NCBI RefSeq assembly: GCF_001276715.1
Contig: NZ_LIUQ01000002.1
Location: forward strand, 82,093-146,092
Source of the DNA: Planktothricoides sp. SR001
GTDB lineage: Bacteria > Cyanobacteriota > Cyanobacteriia > Cyanobacteriales > Laspinemataceae
DNA length: 64,000 nucleotides
Direction: 5' to 3'
Shown: one piece after another, positions 1-8,390 of the stretch
How the letters are laid out: each line of letters begins with the position of its first letter
How positions within the stretch are numbered: position 1 is the stretch's first letter
Made by a program: the position numbers and the translations under genes
The notes under the pieces: model-generated
What the model was told of the DNA's origin: nothing
The model's input: only the letters and a program-made list of their open reading frames with translations
Database searches by the model: none

Positions 1-37
1 AGTAGTTGCCTGTAGCAGTAGTCGCCTGTTGCCTGTG

Positions 38-160
38 GTTGTTGATTGTTGATTGTTGATTGTTGGTTGTTGGTTGTTTGCACCAGAAGCCCCTCCGCTC
101 CCCCGCACCCTCTCTTCCCCCGCTCCCTACACCCTACACCCTACACCCTACACCCTACAC
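38..160. repeat. Microsatellite region upstream of hspA
   Basis: Positions 38-79 are imperfect copies of a TGTTGAT/TGTTGGT heptamer. Positions 125-160 are about five copies of the heptamer CCCTACA. Similar AACAACCA-type tracts recur in many intergenic regions of this window. Small open frames that cross the tracts are composition artefacts. Confidence 0.8.
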
Positions 161-356
161 GACGGCGGCTTCCCCCGCCCCACACCCTACACTGATGGCG
201 GCCCTACACCCCACGCCCCTACTCTTAAAAAATGTGGGGAAATTGACACTGTTTTTGTTCATAAAACCGAACTTTACTCTCCGTTAATTTCCGATATATT
301 AAATGGCATAAACAAACGGATCGTAACAGTGATTAATTGAACTGGAGGTTAACACT

Positions 357-794
357 ATGAGACTCGCTCCTTATTCTCCCTTCCGTGAAATTGAAACCAT
401 GCAACGGCAAATAAACCGTTTGTTTGACAACCTAGTCGGTTTCACTGAAGATGGGTACAATACATCCTTTATTCCTGCCGCCGAAATTGAAGAAACCGAG
501 CAAGCTTTGCATCTCAAACTGGAAGTTCCCGGACTAGAACCGAAGGATCTAAATGTAGAAGTTACCGCTGATGCCGTCAGCATTAGCGGCGAACGGAAAT
601 CCGAAACCCGTACAGAAGAACAAGGGATGGTTCGCAGTGAATTCCGCTATGGCAAATTCCAACGATTGATTCCGTTACCTACCCGAATTCAAAATAACAA
701 TGTTCAAGCGGAATATAAAGATGGAATTCTGCATCTGACCTTACCAAAAACTGAAGAAGAAAAGAACAAAGTAGTTAAGGTGACTATCCAATAA
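357..794 (+). CDS. hspA: Small heat shock protein (Hsp20 / alpha-crystallin family)
   Basis: ATP-independent holdase that binds unfolding proteins in the cytoplasm during heat or oxidative stress and hands them to DnaK/ClpB; in cyanobacteria Hsp17/HspA also stabilises thylakoid membranes. The 145-aa protein has the normal family length. A short N-terminal arm is followed by an alpha-crystallin domain (about residues 40-135) containing LEVPGLEPKDLNVEV and the C-terminal strand with GILHLTLPK. The ATG is preceded by a GGAGG ribosome binding site 8 nt upstream, which fixes the start. It is monocistronic and ends at a strong hairpin terminator. No CIRCE element was seen upstream. Confidence 0.93.
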   Translation: MRLAPYSPFREIETMQRQINRLFDNLVGFTEDGYNTSFIPAAEIEETEQALHLKLEVPGLEPKDLNVEVTADAVSISGERKSETRTEEQGMVRSEFRYGKFQRLIPLPTRIQNNNVQAEYKDGILHLTLPKTEEEKNKVVKVTIQ

Positions 795-809
795 TCCTCT
801 AAGTTTATA

Positions 810-847
810 CCCCCGGCTGTTTTGCCAACCGCCGGGGGCTTTTTGTG
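810..847 (+). terminator. Rho-independent terminator of hspA
   Basis: Stem CCCCCGGC (810-817) pairs with GCCGGGGG (831-838), followed by C and a T-rich tract. It lies 16 nt after the hspA stop. Confidence 0.85.
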
Positions 848-1165
848 TTTTCTGTGCTACTAAGTATCTAAGTATCGTGGTCTTAGTTCAGTGATATGAA
901 TCAGGAATTGTGCTGATTATTCTAGATGCTGATAAATATATTTACTCATAAATAAATTAAAATGATAAACTTAAGGATTTCTTCAGATTGTTTTTGACTT
1001 AAGTCAATTAAATATACTAGGCGGCTAATTTATACTAATGCTCTGGGTGAAAATCTATCCAGGGTTGATTTGGATCTATCGGATCTCGATCGCACCTTGA
1101 AAAAACTTACTAGAGCGATCGCCCTCTCAAAATTGCAAACCATAACTGAATTTGAAGCGAAAAAA

Positions 1166-1540
1166 ATGACTACTTTATTTGATAAACTAGGTGGCAAAGC
1201 TGCCGTTGACCTCGCTGTAGATAAGTTTTATGAACGGGTTTTAAACGACGATCGCATTAAGCATTTCTTTGCCAATACAGATATGGCGAAACAGCGATCG
1301 CACCAGAAAGCATTTCTCACCTATGCCTTTGGTGGCAGCGCTCGATATGATGGGCGCTATATGCGAGAAGCCCATAAAGCCTTAGTAGAAGAAGAAGGTT
1401 TAAGTAGCGAACATTTTGATGCGGTGGCAGAAGACCTGATGGAAACCCTCAAAGAAATGGGGGTTTCTGATGAATTATTAGCAGAAGTTGCGGCGATCGC
1501 GGCTGCCCCACAACACAAAAAAGATGTCTTAAATCAGTAG
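1166..1540 (+). CDS. glbN: Group 1 truncated hemoglobin (cyanoglobin)
   Basis: 2-on-2 heme globin of the TrHb1 family; cyanobacterial GlbN proteins bind O2/NO and protect against reactive nitrogen species. The 124-aa product starts MTTLFDKLGG, the conserved GlbN start, at an ATG. A longer frame from a TTG at 1070 adds 32 residues without family support. Numbered from this ATG, His46 (distal side), His70 (proximal, in MREAHKAL) and His117 (in PQHKKD) sit at the positions known from Synechocystis GlbN. There His46/His70 give bis-histidine coordination and His117 can be linked covalently to a heme vinyl. The TYAFGG motif is present. No close operon partner is seen. Confidence 0.93.
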   Translation: MTTLFDKLGGKAAVDLAVDKFYERVLNDDRIKHFFANTDMAKQRSHQKAFLTYAFGGSARYDGRYMREAHKALVEEEGLSSEHFDAVAEDLMETLKEMGVSDELLAEVAAIAAAPQHKKDVLNQ

Positions 1541-1567
1541 GAATTAACTCGAATTTGTCTTAAATCA

Positions 1568-1593
1568 GTAGGGTGGGCAATTGCCCACCCTAC
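1568..1593. repeat. GTAGGGTGGGCAA perfect palindrome (REP-like hairpin)
   Basis: GTAGGGTGGGCAA (1568-1580) is followed directly by its exact reverse complement (1581-1593). It lies between the convergent glbN and the 74-aa gene. Related hairpins occur at about 7161, 21436 and 36061. It may serve as a bidirectional transcription end, but the U-tract is weak. Confidence 0.8.
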
Positions 1594-1603
1594 TTGCTTT
1601 ACT

Positions 1604-1828
1604 CTATTTCAAAATTTGAAAGCTGTAAACTTCCAATACTGGGCCAATCATGGCCATTGTCATCACATCATCTCGCACTTGAGCATCTATGGTGACTTTG
1701 AGGCCGCTTTGCAATAACTCCGAGGGAAGTTCATAAAGTTCATAGGTTTTGCCCTCGTCGCTTTTCAAAGCCCAAGTCCCAGTACCCATGTTAATTCGTT
1801 GAATGGTGCCGGTTACGGTGATATTCAT
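1604..1828 (-). CDS. Small conserved-looking protein of unknown function, coupled to the subtilase
   Basis: A 74-aa soluble protein starting MNITVTGTIQRINMGTG. The pattern of short beta strands (GTIQRINM, GTWALKSDEGKTYELYEL, LKVTIDAQVRDDV, VLEVYSFQIL) suggests a small beta-barrel, possibly OB-like; no function is recognised. The ATG at 1828 overlaps the stop of the upstream subtilase gene (ATGA), so the two are very likely translationally coupled. A longer frame starting at 1876 lies inside the subtilase gene and is rejected. The coupling hints at a role with the membrane protease, which is inference only. Confidence 0.7.
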   Translation of the reverse strand: MNITVTGTIQRINMGTGTWALKSDEGKTYELYELPSELLQSGLKVTIDAQVRDDVMTMAMIGPVLEVYSFQILK

Positions 1829-3612
1829 GCTAGTTTTTCTTCTCCTTTCATGGCTAAACGCGCTAAGGAGAAACATAACAGGGCATTCACCAATAAGAAT
1901 AGACGGGCGCCGATACCGCTACCGATCCACAATAATGTGGGCGGGTTGAATAATAAGGCGCTAACGGCTAAACAACTAGCAACGCCGAGGGTTGAACCGA
2001 TCGCAAACCATTTCCAGTCTCGGTGTCCTAGCAGCAGGATGACTAAAACCAGGGGAATGGCGATACTGGCAAAAATTGGGTTCAGGGCGCTACTGCCACT
2101 AATGGCGGTGCCCAGTTCGGGGATGGAACTACCCATAATTCGCATGGGCCATTGAGGTAAATCAAAGATATAGAAGCCGCGCAGGACGAATAACCCGGAA
2201 CTGCCAAAAACTAAGCCGGTAGCGAGGTTCCAGTTCCAAGCAAAGGGGAAATAGTTCCGTAAGAACCAAGCCAGCAAATAGGAACCGAGTACCATTGCCA
2301 GTTTCGGTAACAGTGCGTAAGCGCCACCATCAATCCAGAAACGCGGATTCAAATAACCGTTATCCCGCAGCCAGCGGAAGAAGTCCCGGAAGGTGATTTG
2401 GCCTTTGGTGGCGATCGCCACGGCATTGGCGGCATCCAGTTGTCCGGCCCCAAAGTGGTTTAAGGGGTCATCTTTAATTGCCCGCGCCGACTGTTTGAGA
2501 ATGCCAGTGACTTGTTCTGGGTCATCCACTCCAGAGGCTTTGATTAATGCCGCAACTCCCGCAACGTGGGGGGATGCCATGCTGGTGCCTTGGAAATAAG
2601 CAAACATGGGCTGGCCGGTTTGGGGGTTAATGGTTTCTTGGAGAATGCCCCCGCTTTCGGTTTCTGAGGTATCGCCACCAGGGGCGGAAATGTCTACACC
2701 CGCGCCATAGTTGGAGTAGGGAGATTTGACGCCAGCAGCGTTGATGGCGGAAACCCCAATCACATGAGAGTAACGAGCGGGATAGGAAGCGCTGTTATCA
2801 TTGGAGTTGCCAGCGGCGGCAACGACGACCACTCCTTTGCTGTGAGCGTAGGCGATCGCCTCTTTCATGGCTTGGCTTTCGCCCCCACCACCGAGACTCA
2901 TGTTAATTACATCGGCGCCGTTATCGGCAGCAAATTTAATCGCTTCGGCGATATCGGCGATCGTGCCACCACCACCAGCACTGAGGACTTTTAACGGCAT
3001 AATGTTGGCTTGGTAAGCAATACCGGCAACACCATAACCGTTGTTGGTGGTTTGGGCAATGGTTCCGGCTACGTGGGTGCCATGTCCGTTGTCATCATCG
3101 GCTACTTCGCGATCGTTCACGAAATCGTAGCCTTTGACAAATTTGGTATCTTTTAGGTCGGGAACGCGAGAAACCCCCGTGTCAATCACTGCCACGGTGA
3201 CGCCTTCCCCTTTGGTGTCTTCCCAAGCTTTTTCTACGTTAATGCTGCGGAAATTCCACTGTTTGCTATAGTCGGGGTCGTTGGGACTTCCCAGGGTACT
3301 ATAGATATAGTTTGGTTCTATATATTCGGTATATCTACCAATTTCCGATTTTTTCAGGCGATCAAAAAGTGTGCGATCGCCCTTCACGATATATAGATTA
3401 TCTGCCTGAGAAAATTCACTATTTAAACGAGGCGCAAGCTGATACTCTTGAGTGAGTATGCTAAGTTTTTTGTCAATTTGGCTGGGAGAAATATCTTCAC
3501 GAAAATCCAAGACAATGGACTCGTAAGCGCCTTGGGCCGCCAATCCCTGAAAGGAGGCGATCGCCCAAATTAGCCCAACCAAAAATAAACCGAGCAAGAA
3601 AAATTTTTTCAT
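1825..3612 (-). CDS. Membrane-anchored subtilisin-like serine protease (S8 family)
   Basis: A 595-aa exported protease. Residues 1-27 form a signal peptide or anchor. The pro-region (about 30-95) ends before a subtilase domain (about 108-395). The catalytic triad is visible: Asp144 in AVIDTGVS, His177 in NGHGTHVAG and Ser344 in GTSMASPHVAG; the oxyanion Asn lies in AAGNSN. After about residue 415 there are several hydrophobic segments (for example PKLAMVLGSYLLAWFL, FASIAIPLVLVILLLG, LFLLVNALLCFSLARL), so the C-terminus is a multi-pass membrane domain, unusual for this family. The ATG at 3612 (MKKFFLLG) is preferred over a TTG two codons upstream. The gene overlaps the next small gene by an ATGA. 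Confidence 0.9.
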   Translation of the reverse strand: MKKFFLLGLFLVGLIWAIASFQGLAAQGAYESIVLDFREDISPSQIDKKLSILTQEYQLAPRLNSEFSQADNLYIVKGDRTLFDRLKKSEIGRYTEYIEPNYIYSTLGSPNDPDYSKQWNFRSINVEKAWEDTKGEGVTVAVIDTGVSRVPDLKDTKFVKGYDFVNDREVADDDNGHGTHVAGTIAQTTNNGYGVAGIAYQANIMPLKVLSAGGGGTIADIAEAIKFAADNGADVINMSLGGGGESQAMKEAIAYAHSKGVVVVAAAGNSNDNSASYPARYSHVIGVSAINAAGVKSPYSNYGAGVDISAPGGDTSETESGGILQETINPQTGQPMFAYFQGTSMASPHVAGVAALIKASGVDDPEQVTGILKQSARAIKDDPLNHFGAGQLDAANAVAIATKGQITFRDFFRWLRDNGYLNPRFWIDGGAYALLPKLAMVLGSYLLAWFLRNYFPFAWNWNLATGLVFGSSGLFVLRGFYIFDLPQWPMRIMGSSIPELGTAISGSSALNPIFASIAIPLVLVILLLGHRDWKWFAIGSTLGVASCLAVSALLFNPPTLLWIGSGIGARLFLLVNALLCFSLARLAMKGEEKLA

Positions 3613-4500
3613 CGTCAAAATTTGGTGTAGAGCCTGTGTTTCTACCAGGATAGCTCATCGAGAGTGGAGATGTGGGGTGTGGTGGGGTATGGGGTGTAGG
3701 GTGTGGGGTGTCGAAGCGGATGTGGGCAACGGTATTGTTGACTATTTTATTTTGGAATAGCGATGGGCAACGGATGGGATGACTGATCGGATAACGGATG
3801 GGCAAGAGATGAAAGGGCGATCGCTTATTGACCCTTAATTCAACCGTCCCCCTGGAGTGACATTGATATGTTAATATTTATTAATAATTTATTAAGAAAT
3901 CGCCTCTGAAAAATTAAGGATTAATTCCAATTCTTCTCCGTAAAAACTCGTAAATTGCTGGTTTTTTGATGCGATCTGGGAGTTTTTGTGCAATTCAATT
4001 TGGTAGGGTATATCAGTAATTTTACGCTTTTTTTTCAATTTTTAATATAATTAAAACATGATTTTAATATCTTACAGTATTTTTTTCTATTAATTTAATA
4101 AATTAATGCATTAAATTATTCAGTTTTTATTGCTAAGTATCCTGAATAATTTATGATAATTTTCTGTATCAAAAATATACAAAAAAAATATATTTATCCG
4201 TAAAAATATGTAAAAATTTCGCAGGAAAATAAAAAACAATCGATATCCCTGAGTCAATCGGCGGCTAGAACGCCGATTGAATGAACGATCTGGGGCAATA
4301 TTGGTAGGTTCGGAAAGTGAGCGATCGCTGTATCCCGGTCATTTTAGCTCAGTTGTGGCTCATTGCGGTTCAATTTTAGATCACTTGGGTTCAATTTTTC
4401 CTGAGTTTTAGATCAGTTTGCCTCTCAAATATCTCTATTTCAGCGACAAAAGTGATCTGACAATTTTACGGAAGATAACCAATACTTAAATCAACAAATT
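3613..4500. other. Long non-coding, partly very AT-rich region
   Basis: Positions 3663-3712 hold G-rich GTGGGGTGT-type microsatellite. From about 3860 to 4230 the sequence is strongly AT-rich with poly-A and poly-T runs. No gene, tRNA or convincing conserved structure was seen. It may contain the subtilase promoter near 3620-3700. Confidence 0.6.
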
Positions 4501-4582
4501 TGGACATTCGTCCCGGGTTTCTAGCAAGATTTTGGCTTAGTCACCAAGACTTTTCTAAGAAACCCGGTTTCTAATCTCCCTC

Positions 4583-4796
4583 GCGATCGCCGACTTCACT
4601 GCTGCTGGTGGCCAAAAAGATGCGATCGGTCGGGCAGATTATCTCACTTATAAAAGCCTTACTATTGTATATGTTAATGCCGATAGCTGGATTAAGAACG
4701 CCGCGAATGATGAACTATTGGCAATGCTTTCCGGGGTTAATGCCAATCAGATTAATCTTTCTCACTTTCAATTTATTTATCACTTAAGTAAGATAA
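4583..4796 (+). pseudogene. Short C-terminal fragment of an unrecognised protein
   Basis: Frame 4583-4796 reads ADFTAAGGQKDAIGRADYL ... IVYVNADSWIKNAANDELL ... NANQINLSHFQFI without a plausible start and runs into the ACACAGAG palindrome. The composition looks like real protein rather than noise, perhaps the tail of a large secreted or calcium-binding protein. No intact parent gene is present, so it is best seen as a remnant cut by repeat insertion. Confidence 0.3.
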
Positions 4797-4802
4797 CGAC
4801 TG

Positions 4803-4863
4803 AACCACAGAGACACAGAGGACACAGAGGATATCTCCTTTGTGTTCTCTGTGTCTCTGTGGT
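4803..4863. repeat. CCACAGAGACACAGAG palindromic repeat, copy 1
   Basis: The arms (ACCACAGAGACACAGAG and its complement ending CTCTGTGTCTCTGTGGT) form a near-perfect 60-nt hairpin. A half copy lies at about 4917-4952 and a second full copy at 5274-5337. It resembles a dispersed non-autonomous palindromic element common in filamentous cyanobacteria. Confidence 0.85.
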
Positions 4864-4986
4864 GAAATTTTTGGCAGGGGATTGGCAGCGAATAAAAAGG
4901 CGATCGCAAAAAACCACTCTACTTTGTGCTCTTTGTGTCTTTGTGGTGAAATTAACCTTACGGCTGTATCGACAAATATTTTTTCA

Positions 4987-5238
4987 TTATGGGTATGCTT
5001 CTCGCTTCGGGGTTCCGTGAATATAATGGTCATGCTGGTGGGCTAAATCTTCAATGCCCGTATCTACTTGGCAATCTGCTAATATTTGATTGAGTTCTTC
5101 CCAATCAGAACCCTCCAAATCTTCTGAGGGATTCTCTTGTTCCACGAATGTAATGATGACTTGCTGCCCTTCTTTGGCTGCGATCGCCTCTAATGGATGA
5201 ACTACGCCGTTATTAAATGTGCCTTTAACTGAAACCAT
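4987..5238 (-). CDS. Orphan antitoxin-like protein
   Basis: An 83-aa protein starting MVSVKGTFNNGVVHPLE, the pattern of a family of small antitoxin-like proteins abundant in cyanobacteria. It ends in a characteristic tail containing DLAHQHDHYIHGTPK. GGAG six nt before the ATG at 5238 favours this start over one four codons upstream. No toxin gene is adjacent: the next gene on the same strand is a Uma2 protein behind a palindrome and the downstream side is repeat. It may be a solitary antitoxin whose toxin was lost, or one that acts in trans. Confidence 0.6.
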   Translation of the reverse strand: MVSVKGTFNNGVVHPLEAIAAKEGQQVIITFVEQENPSEDLEGSDWEELNQILADCQVDTGIEDLAHQHDHYIHGTPKREAYP

Positions 5239-5273
5239 AAATAACTCCATTTTTGATGATTATATAACATTAT

Positions 5274-5337
5274 AAACCACAAAGGCACAAAGAACACAGA
5301 GGAGATTTCTTTGTGTTCTTTGTGCCTTTGTGGTGAG
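5274..5337. repeat. CCACAAAGGCACAAAG palindromic repeat, copy 2
   Basis: A hairpin of ACCACAAAGGCACAAAGAAC and its complement around a short centre, same family as 4803-4863. It separates the Uma2 gene from the orphan antitoxin and may act as a structured 3' end. Confidence 0.85.
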
Positions 5338-5338
5338 A

Positions 5339-6109
5339 TTAATTATCTGGGTCAATGCCATGCGATCGCAGCAATTCTTCTAAACGCTGGGATTTTTGCC
5401 GTTCTGCTTCAAAATTTGCTTGGGCTTGTTCCGTTGGTGTTAAAATCCAATTACCTTGGGCATCATACCAACGCAACCAAACGCGATTAAGTCCTTCATA
5501 TTCTCCCGACCACAAACCCAAACCTAATTCTAATTGAGGCATCCAAATTCTGGGTTCTTTTAACTCGATTTCCTGATAAAACCCAGCCCGGATTTCAAAG
5601 GCTTTTAATGTATCCGTATAGCGATCGAATACGATATAATAAGGAACCTTCAAAATTTGCTCGTAAACTTCCCATTTTGTCGGGGGTTGATTGCTTAATC
5701 TCGTACTTCTGCCTAAGTCTTCTTTTTCCGTTCCGGGTGATAGTAATTCTACCACCACCGTCGGGGCAACCACTTCTTGCCAAATCACATAACTTAACCG
5801 TAAATCCTTTTCGTCATAAAGCCGTGACACCCCGACCACTCCAAACCAGTCTGGTCGTTTATACCAAGAATGGTGTCGCCCATCATAATAAAGGTTCATA
5901 TCACTACCGCAAAACACTTTTTCTGCTGGGTAGTTGGGGGGGCGAAAAGTTACGCGCAAAAGTTCGGGTTGAAAGTCATGGAATTCGTCAGGCAAACCAG
6001 GTTCCTCCGGGTTTTCACTAGGTAAGTCATACATGGTGGGCAGGGTTTCTCTCGGAGAAACAGGAGTTTCTCTTTGTTCTATCGGGTATTTAAATTGTTT
6101 AAGTTGCAT
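5339..6109 (-). CDS. Uma2 family endonuclease-like protein
   Basis: A 256-aa member of the Uma2 (DUF820) family, a PD-(D/E)XK-fold nuclease family hugely expanded in cyanobacteria with no clear cellular role. The core contains the VVVELLSPGTEKEDLG motif (about residue 120), holding an active-site-type acidic residue, then YEQILKVPYYIVFDR and a C-terminal coil ending RLEELLRSHGIDPDN. The length fits the family. A paralogue with the same C-terminal type (GIDPETL) lies at 54787-55623. It sits alone between palindromic repeats. Confidence 0.85.
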   Translation of the reverse strand: MQLKQFKYPIEQRETPVSPRETLPTMYDLPSENPEEPGLPDEFHDFQPELLRVTFRPPNYPAEKVFCGSDMNLYYDGRHHSWYKRPDWFGVVGVSRLYDEKDLRLSYVIWQEVVAPTVVVELLSPGTEKEDLGRSTRLSNQPPTKWEVYEQILKVPYYIVFDRYTDTLKAFEIRAGFYQEIELKEPRIWMPQLELGLGLWSGEYEGLNRVWLRWYDAQGNWILTPTEQAQANFEAERQKSQRLEELLRSHGIDPDN

Positions 6110-6197
6110 TTTGCTTCGACAACCGTTTATTATCTATAATAATTCAATTATAACGCAAAACAAAAAATGTGCGTTTGGTTTTTTCAGGTAAAAATCT

Positions 6198-7148
6198 ATG
6201 ATGACTAAACATTCCGATCTAAGAAAATCCGTAGAGATATTAGATGGAGGAACGGGAGAAGAATTACAACGGCTGGGACTGCCGGACGATCGCAAAATTT
6301 GGTCTGCCCGTGCCCTAGTAGACCAGCAATATCACGATTTAGTGCGGCGCGTTCATCAAAATTTTATTCGGGCAGGGGCGCTTTATATTACTACTAATAA
6401 TTATGCGGTGACTCCTAACTGTGGATTAGCCGATCGCCTGGAAGAATTAACCAGATTGGCGGGTCATTTAGCGGTGGAAGCTAGAGATAAATGTCACCAA
6501 GAAGGATATCTAAGAGTGAAAATTTGTGGTTGTCTACCTCCGCTGGGAGAAAGTTACCGCCCCGACCTGATTTTACCCAAAGAAATTTCCCTGGATTACT
6601 ATCGCCGCATTGCGCTGAGTTTACTGCCTTTTGTGGATATTTATCTGGCGGAAACTATGTCTTGTTTGGCAGAAGCAAGCTGGGCATTAACAGCGGCAAA
6701 TTCAGTCAGTCCAGATATGCCTTTATGGGTGTCTTGGACAGTGCAAAAAGATGGCTGTTTGCGAAGTGGAGAACCGGCAACAGAGGCGATTCGTTCTTTA
6801 CTGAAATTACCCGGAATTGAGGGAAGACTAAAGGCGATCGCGTTTAACTGTAGCGAACCGGAATCAATCACATTAACCTTGCAATCTATTCATGGCGATC
6901 GCGCCTTAACCGAAGATTTACAACAGCGCGGAATTCAATTAGGGGCTTATGGGAATCGGTTAGTTCCAGTAGAGGCAAATTTTGAATTAGCCAAAAGTGA
7001 ATCTGCTGCCCCAACCAGAGAGGATATCACCGAAAAAGTTTACACTAATTTTGCCTTAGAATGGGTGAAACTAGGGGCGCATTTTATTGGGGGCTGTTGT
7101 GGAGTCAGTCCCCAATATATTAAAAATTTATCCGATAGATTAATCTAG
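6198..7148 (+). CDS. mmuM: Homocysteine S-methyltransferase family protein
   Basis: Transfers a methyl group to homocysteine, probably from S-methylmethionine or AdoMet (MmuM/YagD group), giving methionine in the cytoplasm. It is a single 316-aa TIM-barrel domain without the cobalamin modules of MetH. The zinc-binding cysteines are visible: one in FNCSEPES (about residue 218) and the C-terminal pair in GGCCGVSP. The N-terminal GGTGEELQRLG is typical of the family. Two adjacent ATG codons are possible starts. It is monocistronic and followed by a GGGTGGGCAA-type hairpin. The methyl donor cannot be told from sequence. Confidence 0.85.
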   Translation: MMTKHSDLRKSVEILDGGTGEELQRLGLPDDRKIWSARALVDQQYHDLVRRVHQNFIRAGALYITTNNYAVTPNCGLADRLEELTRLAGHLAVEARDKCHQEGYLRVKICGCLPPLGESYRPDLILPKEISLDYYRRIALSLLPFVDIYLAETMSCLAEASWALTAANSVSPDMPLWVSWTVQKDGCLRSGEPATEAIRSLLKLPGIEGRLKAIAFNCSEPESITLTLQSIHGDRALTEDLQQRGIQLGAYGNRLVPVEANFELAKSESAAPTREDITEKVYTNFALEWVKLGAHFIGGCCGVSPQYIKNLSDRLI

Positions 7149-7198
7149 GGGGAAATTATTTAGGGTGGGCAAAAGCTCTTATTTTGCCCACGGTTATT

Positions 7199-8059
7199 TT
7201 ATTCTAATTTCATTTGAGTAAATAAATCGATCGCCGATCGCCAAACTAAATATCCTTGACGGCTTAAATGTAGACCATCGGTGGTTAACTCTAACCGTAG
7301 ATTTCCATTAGCATCGGCAAATAAAGGATGTAAATCTAGGAAATAAACATTTTCTTCCTCTGCGATCGCTTTTAGTTGACTGTTCATCTCGCGAATAGTC
7401 TCATTGGGAATTGCTAAGAGGCGATCGCGTCTTTCCCAAGTCGCATCTTCTGAACTGTGGGGTAAAATTGACTGCACCACCACTTGAGCATTAGGATGAG
7501 CCCAAAGAATATCGCGGATAATTAAACGGGAATTTTCCAGCACCGTTTCCGGTGACTCCCCGCGAATCAAGTCATTAATTCCAATCAAAACAAACACCGT
7601 TTCGGGATTAGTTTCATCCAGGATTTTTAATCGCTTCAATAAGCCCTGAGAAGTTTCTCCCGAAATCCCTTGATTCAGCCAAGTTTTACCCGGTGGCAAT
7701 AACTCTGGAGGAAACCACAGAGTTATCGAATCCCCAGCTAAAATAAACAACCGTTCGGGCGGATTTTTCGCCACCGCTTTGGCTTCCCGGCCCAACTGGG
7801 CAACCCATTGGTCATAATTCCAGCGATGTTTTGGCCCTAACTGGAGTTGACTGGGGGATACCTTGATGCTTTCTAGGGTTTGTTCATTATTCAATTTGGC
7901 CGATTTTGACCAGTCAGCGGAAGATCCTGAGCCTTTTGCCAGCAGCAAACTGACCGTCAAAAGCAGCAACCCATTCGCTGCCAAGGATAATAAAGCCCAA
8001 GACGGAATTTTATTCAAGGACGTGAATATGCTAATTGTTTGGAGTTTGCCTGGTTCCAC
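7199..8059 (-). CDS. SGNH/GDSL hydrolase with N-terminal membrane anchor
   Basis: A putative esterase or lipase-like hydrolase. The hallmark blocks are present: AGDSITLW (nucleophile Ser), a conserved Gly in NQGISGETSQG, GINDL (Asn) and DGLHLSRQGY (catalytic Asp/His). One transmembrane segment (ALLSLAANGLLLLTVSLLLA, about residues 21-40) anchors it so that the domain probably faces the periplasm. The start is GTG at 8059. The substrate is unknown; acyl esters of polysaccharides or lipids are typical for the family. It is convergent with mmuM and separated from the cas locus by a 330-bp gap. Confidence 0.85.
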   Translation of the reverse strand: MEPGKLQTISIFTSLNKIPSWALLSLAANGLLLLTVSLLLAKGSGSSADWSKSAKLNNEQTLESIKVSPSQLQLGPKHRWNYDQWVAQLGREAKAVAKNPPERLFILAGDSITLWFPPELLPPGKTWLNQGISGETSQGLLKRLKILDETNPETVFVLIGINDLIRGESPETVLENSRLIIRDILWAHPNAQVVVQSILPHSSEDATWERRDRLLAIPNETIREMNSQLKAIAEEENVYFLDLHPLFADANGNLRLELTTDGLHLSRQGYLVWRSAIDLFTQMKLE

Positions 8060-8066
8060 CGTTTAA

Positions 8067-8390
8067 TTTATCTGCTTATGGGGTGAAGACTTTGCCCACA
8101 GGTTATCACATCTGATTGCTAATTGGCTTGGTGGTGTTCCTCTGCTTTTTATCAGTCTTACAGGGTACATTCACAGGGTCATTCACAGAGTCATTGGCAA
8201 AATCATTGGCAAAATCAAGGCAACCAGGGGATCCCCTCTAAGTTTATTCGATATCCTGGGTCAGTCTTATCTTAGGGAAAAATCGAGAAAATGATGTCTG
8301 GGTGGTTTTTGCCCAGACCATCTATTTTTGAAATCCGGCTATTCTGGGTTATTTCTAGGGAGCATTTCACATAGATGCCTATTTTTACGG
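8067..8390. other. Intergenic gap before cas6
   Basis: No gene seen. It contains short direct repeats (TCATTGGCAAAATCA-like, 8192-8220) and no clear terminator for the cas operon, which reads into this gap. Confidence 0.5.

Noticed and set aside
3497-3805. 102-codon minus-strand frame overlapping the subtilase start
   Set aside because: Mostly the G-rich microsatellite and an out-of-frame part of the subtilase gene.
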